From the NCBI GenBank assembly GCA_036245805.1, contig BTRK01000002.1, forward strand, positions 10,784,689-10,848,688: a stretch of 64,000 nt of DNA, read 5' to 3'. A program made the translations under genes and the position numbers. Origin of the DNA: Pristionchus mayeri. Its lineage: Eukaryota; Nematoda; Chromadorea; Rhabditida; Neodiplogasteridae. Every line of letters begins with the position of its first letter. The first letter of the stretch is position 1. A model generated the notes under the pieces. The model ran no database searches, was not told the DNA's origin, and saw only the letters and a program-made list of their open reading frames with translations. Below are positions 45,401 to 54,250 of this stretch, piece by piece.

Positions 45401-46071
45401 AATCCAATCCCCTCCTATTGTCTTTGCTCCAATCCCCTAATTCATCCAGTCTAGTTTCGAGCCTTCATATCACCAAGTAGTTGATTGATTGTAATTGTTA
45501 CACGTAGTAGGATGGAACTTGCACGAAATCGAAAGAATGTAATTTAATAATGTTCGTTTGTTGTAGAACTTTGGCTGTGATTTGTTCATTGCTACTAAAT
45601 TCGCGTATTGTTTTTTTGCCTCGAAAGTGATTGATTATTCGATTGGATTCGGGATGTTAGCCAATCAACACAATATATTTGGCAATAAAAGTGGTCAGAA
45701 TAAAGATATTTGTTTTTAATTGATTAATCCAGCACGTGATTGGTATTGAATGGCCTGACAGAAGTACTTGTGAACTTGTGAATTGGTACTTTAGTCTGAG
45801 ATGCGTACGTAATCTAGAAACAAATTTACGTTGTTTCCAGATAGTTTTGAGCTTCACTAAGGTATTGTAAGTGCGGATCAAGCTTGTGATTGAACGCGAA
45901 ACGGCTCTTATTTTGGTTTCACACTAAAGTAGCAATCACAATTGTTTTGGCCGCATGAGTTACTTATCCCAATGAGTGCGATGGAGGGTGTTTACGTGGC
46001 GTGGAAAGCACTGCAACCGTGGGGAATGCACAAAAATAGAAAATGTCGTAACCTTTCAATTGAGGTAAGCA
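45401..46071. other. Intergenic region between vigilin and the BTB gene
   Basis: No exon seen in about 670 bases. The interval could hold the BTB promoter; a CTTTCAATTGAGGTAAGCA lies just before the start codon. Confidence 0.4.
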
Positions 46072-47885
46072 ATGGCTGACGTTCCCAATCCCTTCGCTGC
46101 TCCCACTCAATTTAGCAACTTCGTCCTCATCGTCGAGGGCAAGAAACTGCACGTCAACAAGGAGGTCAGATCGCGATTTATAAAGTTTTACATTATACGA
46201 GCCTAATTTTCAATGAAAATCGGGATACTATAAGTGCGCGGGATAGCTTATTGTTTCTTAGTTTCAATCCCTATGGTTCAGTCTACGAGAAAAGTAAAGA
46301 TACTTGAATCTTGCGATCCATTTTCTAGAGATGATGAGACATGTGATTTATTTCGCCCTGTTGCTTGGGTTTTACATTGATTAAAAGCAGGTCGCTGTGC
46401 AACGTTGGTGAGAATAATTGCGTTATGATTGTGTTTAGTATCTGTCCATGCACTCTCCTGTCTTCGCTGGCATGTTCTCCGGTGAATTCGCTGTGAACGA
46501 GGAAGAAGTGGAGATCAAGGATATCGTCTATGAGGTAATCGAATGAGCTGAATCAGTGATTGAATTGCTTTCAAAAATGTGTCAAATATATCACTATTTT
46601 AGGAATTCGTCGAGTTCCTGAACGTGATCCATCCCTCGCTCAGTCCAATCACTGGTACTTATTCATTCAAATTTGTAATGTTAATTCGTCGCATATTACA
46701 CTTTCACGGCCTCCATTGAGGAGCACATCCAGTTTGCAATCTCTTGCTAATTCATTTTTTTCAGCCTCGAATGTGAAGTATGTGCTGAGATATGCTGCTC
46801 AATTCCAGATGGAGGTGCACTTTTTGTCTGCTAAATAATATTTCAGAAAAAATATATTGAGGCATAAAATGTAAAATGTAATTTAAAATGTAATAAAATG
46901 TAATTTCTAGTATAATTGCAAAATGTTACACTTCGTTCAAATATTTATATTCAACGCTTTTTATCATCATTTTGCGTTTCATGGCGTTTGATTGCTCAGC
47001 TGTGAAAATGAAATTAAACATGCAATCGAGTTTTTTTAATAGACGCACTCCTGCGCCGCTAAAATAAGATATGCCTCATAGCAGTTAACTGAAGAGAGGG
47101 ATCCCTCTGAGGGATCACGATCAATTTGAGGCAGCATTGCTATATTTTTCTTAATGTTTGCAATCGCAGTAATCTGCGTAATTTGGATGGTACTATTCGA
47201 ATGCATTTCATCCCGCGAATCATTCCAGGGAGTCATGGATAAGGCAGAAGAGTTTCTGAAGTCGGCGAGGAACGTGAACACCGCGAGGAAGCTCCTCTTC
47301 GCCTACATGTATCATTTGGACAGCCTCAAGGTGAGATTTTGATGCTTGAAGCGGCGCAATGATAGCAACGTTTCGCGCTCTGCGCGCGCGTCATGTGCAT
47401 TAGATACCGTGCCCGGTGTGTTAAAATTCAATGTTAAAATTGCTAACTACTTCTCCTGTGCATATTCGATCATTATTATTATAGATGGTTCTTTAGTATT
47501 ATAATAGGATATTAATTTCGTCGTTTTTATTTAAATTTAAACTGAGTGTCTGCTCATTTCAGCAGCACTGCCTCGACTCCTTCAGAAGCGTCGAGGACAT
47601 CTTCGCCCTGCAAGTGAGTGTTCATCCAGTGGCGTATAGATGCCATCCACTAATAATGTATCTCCTCCTTGTTCCATGTTCTTGCGTAATCAATTTTCAT
47701 TAAATTTATCATACCAGGCAATAATTCTTGCATATTTCTTTGATATGTCATAGTTCTTTTCGTGATTATTGTATACATTAAATTCTCTTCAGAATCATCT
47801 CGAGTACCCCATCCTCACGGAACCCATCAAGCTTCTCCTGTTCGACAAGCTGATGGCACTCGGAGAACGATCTGGCCGCCACTAA
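46072..47885 (+). CDS. Small BTB/POZ-domain protein, 7 exons, 178 aa
   Basis: Exons 46072-46164, 46439-46534, 46603-46654, 46765-46814, 47229-47330, 47563-47613, 47793-47885; phases agree and total 537 bases. MADVPNPFAAPTQFSNFVLI followed by VEGKKLHVNKE, then YLSMHSPVFAGMFSGEF and EIKDIVYEEFVEFLNVIHP is the classic BTB order (beta strand, GKKLHVNK, HSPVF..MF, EI.D..Y..F..FL..I.P). Later exons (NVKYVLRYAAQFQMEGVMDK, NVNTARKLLFAYMYHLDSLK) fit the helical end of the fold. Nematodes have many such proteins, often substrate adaptors for Cullin-3 ligases; no MATH or Kelch domain is attached here. Function beyond dimerisation or adaptor role is inference. Its 3' UTR copies that of vigilin. Confidence 0.88.
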
Positions 47886-48445
47886 TTGCTCGGTGAGTAT
47901 TGCTGTTGCACTGTAACTGATATACTGGCAGAGATGCAAGAGAGAAACAACAGCTGAATACAGTAGTGTATTCGGGGTTTCGTGGACGAAATTTGAGATG
48001 TGAATAGATGCATGATCCGGAGAGTTGCACTCGAAAATTAAAGATATTGGTGGTTCTGTGTGCATCTTGTAGAAAGAGATGTGGTCTTATTACGACTATT
48101 TCCAGGATGAACTGCCTCCCCCTCCACTTCATTCTCTCCTCTGATCTATCGATGGGCTGTGATTTTTCGATTTTCCTCCCTTTTACCTAGTAACAGTATA
48201 TCGCTGGCGTTCGCCAATGTGCCTTGTGACTCCTCCCCCACTTTCCCGCCCTTTCCCCATATCATCATTCCCGAATGTATTGGCTTCACTGAAGCCGATT
48301 CCCTTATTTTGCAAGCAAGTCTTTACTACTTTCCTTCCTTCACAAATGAATTTGTAGTTGCTAATTTATTTGAGAGTATTTTACAGATATGCAAAGATTA
48401 TTCCACTCTAATTCTGTAATTATGTGTTGCAGTCTTGTTAATTAA
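47886..48445 (+). other. BTB-gene 3' UTR with a 3'UTR intron, duplicate of the vigilin 3' UTR
   Basis: Donor CTCG|GTGAGT at 47893 and acceptor TTTCCAG ending 48105 mirror the vigilin 3'UTR intron. GTATATCGCTGGCGTTCGCC through GATTCCC and GTTGCTAATTTATTTGAGAG matches 45146-45330 closely. Where vigilin has AATAAA this copy has AATTAA (48440-48445), so its polyadenylation signal may be weakened. Confidence 0.7.
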
Positions 48446-49252
48446 TTACTGGATCCAATCCACTCCTATGTGCGTTTTGGTTGTATTCGATAATCGCTGC
48501 ATAATTCGCGTATCGTTCACTTAAAAAGTGTTTGAAGAATAAAGGATGATAATTTTGTTTTATATGCGTCAAGCCATAATGGAATTGGTTCAGAATGACC
48601 TGATCTAAATATTTGTTTGTCTTCAAGAGCAGTCCAGCCTGGTAGTTTAGTGTGATGAAGCATGAAACGTTCATGATAAAGTAACCGAAGTTTGCTCCTG
48701 AATTCTCGAATGAACGCCTGGCATCATTAATGTATGCTCCCCATGTCTCTAGCCTGCGAGACAGTGTGCAAAATTATCGGAGTGAGACCACTGTCGCAAA
48801 TTCCTTCCTGCCAATTTTGAGATTTACAAACTAGTTTAATTTCGTTCTAGTCCGTGATGAGACATCAATAGCTGATTGTATGTTGTTAGTTTCTAGCATT
48901 TGCATGTGTTGTTAATTCTCATCGTCATTGCCTAATGGTTTCTCAATTCAGACAACGATCGGTCGTCTTCACGGAGATTCTCGTCGGAGAATGGAGAGAG
49001 CAGGCAAGGTTTCCGATTCTATTTCGTGCCATTTATTTTGCATCAAAGTGTGTTGAAAGAGAGCCCTCCAGCTTGCTTTGTAGTATGTTGAGCTGTGTGA
49101 AACATGAAATTTTAACAATCAGATCTCGGGGTCAATCAGCACTCATTTTCTCCACCAGATGGATTCTAGTTCCAGGAGTTTTTAATGGGCCGACGGCCGA
49201 TAAAAGAGCGGGAAATATAGTGCTGTGAGTGGTGGCTCATCATGGCCTAGAG
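48446..49252. other. Gene-free interval
   Basis: A CAATTCAG acceptor-like site at 48950 followed by an open 50 bases (ACAACGATCGGTCGTC..) could be a stray exon, but no partner was found. A weak hairpin lies at 48735-48795. Confidence 0.3.
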
Positions 49253-49342
49253 GGCACTAGGTCGGATGAGAACTATGACTCCATGCCGACTTTGATGGAT
49301 GAAAGGCGGCGTGACATCATAATTCTCATCCGACCCAGTGCC
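49253..49342. mobile_element. MITE family B copy
   Basis: GGCACTAGGTCGGATGAGAA and TTCTCATCCGACCCAGTGCC are inverted arms of a 90-bp palindrome. Flanks GCCTAGAG and CCCCAGAG agree at 6 of 8 positions, a decayed target duplication. Confidence 0.8.
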
Positions 49343-49639
49343 CCCAGAGTGGTCTGCGCACTTTGCTCGATGTGTGGAACGAGGATGTGCAGGGATGTTG
49401 TTTTAGTGCGCGCGCTTTTCCTGTAATTGACTGTTGATCTAAAAAGGCCAATAGTAGTGTTTCAAGAGGTGAAGATTATGAAGTGATACGATTGTGGTGA
49501 TTTCGAAATGGAATTTAATAGAATACTGGAAAAGGAGGAGCGCTTTCTCTGAAGAAACATTTTGTAAAAAATCAGCTGCACCCTCGGCATACGTTGGCTA
49601 TATCAGGGATATTTTTGATATGTTTATTATAATACGATG

Positions 49640-50850
49640 CAATTCATTTGGAAGCATTCTAAGAAAAATTTGTTTAGTCACTTTTTTGAAGGCCTTGCAC
49701 GGAGGGTTCCGAAATTAGGCGTTCAAAAAAAGCGCGTAAAAAGTTCTGTGTGGGAAGCCTGCTAACGAGCGTAGCCAGAGAGCTTGGAATGGATCGATAC
49801 GTTGAAAGACGTATAAATTTAATTTTATAGCTGTTTTAGTGTTGTTCAGCAAGCTGGATTTCCCGAAATATCATTCATTATCCCGAAAAAATCGATAAAC
49901 ATGCCAAAATGAGCCTTGAAAAGTTTGAACAGTTTTGCGAGTTAATTACTTAATTAATGGTCTTCATTATTTATTTCTGCATTACCTATAGATTCATTGA
50001 TGCTATTTCCCCACCTTTGGAGCACATTCATTAACGCACAAACTATGTTAAACGAGAAAGATGATGAAAACATGTCAAAGCCGGCGATTTGGTGTAGCGT
50101 CTACTGTAGTTTTAACTAGATCTACACATTCGCTGCACCGTAATCGTTTCTTCCTCAACTGCACCATAATTCCCTGCATATCAAAGAAGCTTCTTCATCG
50201 AAACCCGCCGTGCTTGTTAGTCCGTGGTTTTTTTAAGGAAAATATTTTTCTCATAGAATTCGTTAAAACCTTCAGAATTTGTTGAAGTGCATTAGTAAAT
50301 CATCCTCAGCTATTTTGAAGGAGATATCGAAGATGATGGTACTTCACAAATGGACGTTTTCATAATTTACAGGAAAAGTTCGAACATTTGCGCAACTTTT
50401 GCAATTATTGGGGTTAATATCTATCTTATAAATTCAACATACATTAGTACATCAGCTTCGACTATTATGACGACCATCTCAAAGATGGCGTCAATTAAAA
50501 AGTGATTTTTTTCATTATTTTCACACAAAATTCGCGTCCCTGCGCCATAAGTTGACTAGATGAGGGGAATTGAGGCACATTTAGCATCATATAACGTAGT
50601 TTAATGAGGTTGACGAATTCTACTTCATTTGGAAGCACTCTAAGAAAAATTTTTTTGGTCACTTTTTGAAGGCCTTATTTTGAAGGTCCGTGGTTTTTTT
50701 AAAGGAAAATATTTTTTCTTACCGAATTCTTCCAAACCTTCAGCATTTGTGAAAGTGCATTAGTACATCATCCTCAGCTAGTTTGACGGCGATATCGAAG
50801 ATAGAGTCACTTCAGAAATGGCAGTTTTCATAATTTTCACGAGAAGATCC
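49640..50850 (+). repeat. Diverged direct repeats
   Basis: CATTTGGAAGCATTCTAAGA near 49648 recurs as CATTTGGAAGCACTCTAAGA near 50630. GTCCGTGGTTTTTTTAAGGA with CCTTCAGAATTTG and CATCCTCAGCTA at 50218-50375 recurs at 50690-50845, and a third partial copy spans 50430-50520. Non-coding; may be an old tandem expansion about 470 bases long. Confidence 0.65.
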
Positions 50851-50996
50851 TTCGAGTTTCCTCGGTAATTCAATAAGAAAAAATTATAAAATAATACTAA
50901 TCTTGAGTATATGCTACGGAGTTCGGTAGAAATTATTAATTTATGATTTGAAGGAATTTGGGATATTGATTGATCTTTGATCTCTCACTTTCTCAG

Positions 50997-51053
50997 ACTG
51001 GCGCCGTCTTCGTGGGAATGGACAAGCAGCTGTACGCCTCGAACACGCACTAA
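50997..51053 (+). CDS. Terminal exon of an unassigned gene (18 codons)
   Basis: After TTGATCTTTGATCTC and a TTTCTCAG acceptor the plus strand reads TGAVFVGMDKQLYASNTH then TAA. Codon use and G/C content rise sharply here, as in the other exons of the window. AATAAA follows at 51329-51334. The upstream exons were not found in the preceding 2.5 kb. It lies just ahead of the MTCH-like gene and could be the C-terminus of a tandem paralogue, but that is a guess. Confidence 0.45.
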   Translation, partial: TGAVFVGMDKQLYASNTH

Positions 51054-51464
51054 GACGACGATGACGCCATTCACTCCTTCGGAAGACGAATCGAAGTTGT
51101 CTTCGATCTAGAAACTGTATTTTTGATTTCCCTTTCCATGTGTACATTTGCATACAGTTGTATTATTTTATACTTTTCGAATCTGATCTCTGCAATATTA
51201 TTATTATATTTAAGATGTCTCTTAAAAACACATATGATTGTATCCCTTGTGAAATTTTCTTTCAGCTTGCAAAAATTTTCGCTCGATGTTTGAACTTACT
51301 GGTAACGCTTGTACTGTAAATTTTACGGAATAAAATATACCGCATAATTTGCTATCAAATGATAATATGATTAGAGATGTCAATTTGCATTAATCTATAT
51401 CTGGAAGATTTAAAGTTGGTTCATGATACACTATAACCTGTGCAGGTACCGTAATCGATCAAGG

Positions 51465-53415
51465 ATGGCAAGATTTGCCGGTGAGGATCGGTTTCCGGGA
51501 CTGGATGCTGAGGAGGTGATCGTTGATCTTTATCATCAGTTTGATAGATTGGAACAATAGTCTTGTTCTCTCCATGGCTTCGCAATAAAATCTCTTCCTC
51601 ATACTGGTGTGATAGAGAACACGCAGAATGCTTAGGTTAAGTGCTTGACAAGCCATCCCCATTGTCTTTGTCGGGTGTGAACCAAAAATAAATCCCTTCT
51701 GTAGTACGCACAGGACGTTTTGCACATGTCGTTTTGCCCATCTAATTCGAAAATACTGGAGAAGAGTTTTTTTTTGTTTTTTGTTGTACATTTTTTGGTT
51801 CTCATCGGACACTACTCTAAAATCAAAACATTATCCCGGTCAATCTACTTGACGAGGGAGCATAATTATGAGAATCAATCGATCCGTTACTGTATCGGAG
51901 TTTGAATTTTTCGTTTCAGGACCAGTTCTTGCATCAGACTGTATCCAGAGTCATCTTGTCCTGGTTCGGCCACCCTTTCCTCGCTGCGAACACACTCATG
52001 CAGGTGAGTCTGCACTAGGTCGGATGAGAACTATGACGTCATGCCGCCTTTGGTGTGTCAACGGCCACATGAGGTCATGGTTCTCAACCGACCTAGTGCA
52101 TGCGAGGCACATTAGGGATTTTGCATACTATATTGCCGATCTGATAAGACATCTCGAACAAGACAATTCGAACTACGGGACATGAAGAAAAAAAATCGAA
52201 AAAAATTGCTTACTGAATGAGCAGATGTCTGCGCAACTATCGCATTTATCACTTCAGTTGGGTCACGAGCCATTCCCTCTCAATACCGTTATCGTGAAAA
52301 GCGGGAAGAAAAGAATCAACGTCTACTACTACCTCCCGAATACACTCAGCTACGGTCAGTGAAAAGGATCGATGTTAGATAATAACCAAACTATCGTAAA
52401 TTGTGAACTGGAAGGATTGGAAGAAGCCTTGACACATAATCAGTGGGATATGTCACACATACATAGGTCCATCGTGTAAAAATTTGTTAATACAATATAA
52501 AATATTCTTAAAGTTACCGGACGAGGACGAAATTGACCCCTTATTTTTTGTCCTCCATCGAATAGCCGATGGCTGAATTAGTTGAAAATGAATATACAAA
52601 AATGCTAAAAATCAATAATAACCTCAAGGGAAAGCCGGAAATTATCAGCGCTCTCTCAATTTTGCATACTATCTCGTACACGCTGGCAACTCAAAGATCA
52701 GGGTCAGATCAAGGTTTCGTCCTCGTCCGGTAACTTTAAATGTGTTTTATGTCAGTTCTGATCCAGTAACCACTTGGTCATAAAAGGGTCAGAACGTATT
52801 CGCAAGTATGCGAAAGTGAAGTCCTATAAAGTTGTAAATTATTATAAGTAAAGTAAAGTATGAAAGTATTCGGGCACTAGGTCGGATGAGAACTATGACG
52901 TCATGCCGCCTTGTATATATCAAAGGCCCCATGACGTCATAGTTCTCATCCGACCTTGTGCCAGTATTCGCACTTTCAGCTAAGCAGCTGGCGCAGTCGC
53001 ACTCGCTCGGTTGGTCTGTGCTTCTCACTGGATTTGATGCAGCCTCTCTGGCTTTCATCGCCAAGAGATACTCCATCAGATGGACAACAAAGGTACGCGC
53101 AAAGAGGATATGGTAGCTTCACGAGTGATATAGTTTTGGAATGAAACAAGGAACTGCCTAGATGTATTGAATTGATTAGATATGCATAAATTATTAATTT
53201 ATTTGACTGGTGTAAAATTTTGCTAGTCTTTCAATTCGCACAGTACCTTAACGAGCAGGAGAAACGAGAAAGCGGGCGGAGTGATATACGCGAGAGACGT
53301 TCGTTCTAATAAATATCCCGTTACAGTACCTCAACGCGCACTTCCCCGATTTTGGCGGCATGGCTGAGAACTTGGAAGACGAGGAACGAATGCTCACTGA
53401 CGCCCAGAGCTTCCG
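51465..53415 (+). CDS. MTCH-like (mitochondrial carrier homolog) protein, first five exons; 3' end not found
   Basis: Exons 51465-51515, 51920-52003, 52258-52354, 52980-53092, 53327-53415 join in phase and give 144 codons plus two bases. MARFAGEDRFPGLDAEE leads into a first carrier-like repeat: VSRVILSWFGHPFLAANTLM, LGHEPFPLN, YYLPNTLSYAKQLAQSHSLG, WSVLLTGFDAASLAFIAK. This order (membrane helix with a proline after a small residue, LxxLG.EP.P, then YA..L....G...L..G) is that of MTCH1/2, outer-mitochondrial-membrane relatives of carriers that lack the usual PX[DE]XX[KR] motif and in vertebrates insert tail-anchored proteins. The tail MAENLEDEERMLTDAQSF is acidic. Only about half the usual length is seen. 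The next intron enters the satellite-bearing inverted repeat, so either the rest lies beyond the window or the gene is truncated. Confidence 0.65.
52011..52100. mobile_element. MITE family B at the donor of MTCH-like intron 2
   Basis: TGCACTAGGTCGGATGAGAA and TTCTCAACCGACCTAGTGCA are inverted arms. The left flank GGTGAGTC contains the splice donor of exon 51920-52003 (CAG|GTGAGTC); the right flank TGCGAGGC agrees at 5 of 8 positions, a possible decayed duplication. Confidence 0.8.
52509..52739. mobile_element. TTAA-flanked MITE, third family, in MTCH-like intron 3
   Basis: TTAA at 52509-52512 and 52736-52739 flank perfect inverted ends AAGTTACCGGACGAGGACGA and TCGTCCTCGTCCGGTAACTT. It is 231 bp and non-coding. 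Confidence 0.82.
52873..52962. mobile_element. MITE family B next to the acceptor of MTCH-like intron 3
   Basis: A 90-bp palindrome (GGCACTAGGTCGGATGAGAA ... TTCTCATCCGACCTTGTGCC) with a perfect 8-bp duplication AGTATTCG at 52865-52872 and 52963-52970. The right copy is followed by CACTTTCAG, the acceptor of exon 52980-53092, so insertion was about 17 bases from the exon. Both arms carry ATGACGTCAT. Confidence 0.9.
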
Positions 53416-53589
53416 GTATTTTTGAATTTTTCAATTTCCCGCCATAAATAGAATGAATTTGGCGACCAAAATTTGAGCATGAATGGACTTACAATAGCCC
53501 ATTTACGATATCTACAGTACCCATCCGGGCAAAAATTAAATAGTGATGTCGACAACTGTTTTTTGAAAATCGATTCAAAATCTATTTAT

Positions 53590-54250
53590 TTTTGTAAAAG
53601 GACCCTGCGGCTTCTCTGCCCAACCCTGCGGGGTCTGACCAACCCTGCGGGGTCTGACTAATCCTGCGGGGTCTGCCCAACCCTGTGGCTTCTCTGCCAA
53701 CCCTGCGGAGTCTGCCCAACCCTGCGGCTTCTCTGCCCAACCCTGCGGGGTCTGCCCAACCCTGCGGCTTCTCTTCCCAACCCTGCGGGGTCTGCCCAAC
53801 CCTGCGGCTTCTCTGCCCAACCCTGCGGGGTCGGCCCAAACCTGCGGGGTCTGCCCAACCCTGCGGCTTCTCTGCCCAACCCTGCGGCTTCTCTGCCCAA
53901 CCCTGCGGCTTCTCTGCCCAACCCTGCGGCTTCTCTGCCCAACCCTGCGGGGTCTGCCCAACCCTGCGGCTTCTCTGCCCAACCCTGCGGGGTCTGCCCA
54001 ACCCTGCGGCTTCTCTGCCCAACCCTGCGGGGTCTGCCCAACCCTGCGGCTTCTCTGCCCAACCCTGCGGGGTCTGCCCAACCCTGCGGCTTCTCTGCCC
54101 AACCCTGCGGCTTCTCTGCACAACCCTGCGGATCCTGACCAACCCTGCGGCTTCTCTGCCCAACCCTGCGGATCCTGACCAACCCTGCTGTTCCTGACAA
54201 ACCCTGGGGATCCTGACCAACTCTGCTGATCCTGGCCAACACTGCGGATC
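53590..54250 (-). repeat. Left arm satellite (19/21-bp units)
   Basis: About thirty units of CCCTGCGGGGTCTGCCCAA (19 bp) and CCCTGCGGCTTCTCTGCCCAA (21 bp) in tandem. On the minus strand this is the GGGTTGG-type unit of the right arm in opposite orientation. The 21-bp variant is not seen on the right. The array turns less regular after 54120, with GATCCTGACCAACCCTG units. Confidence 0.9.
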
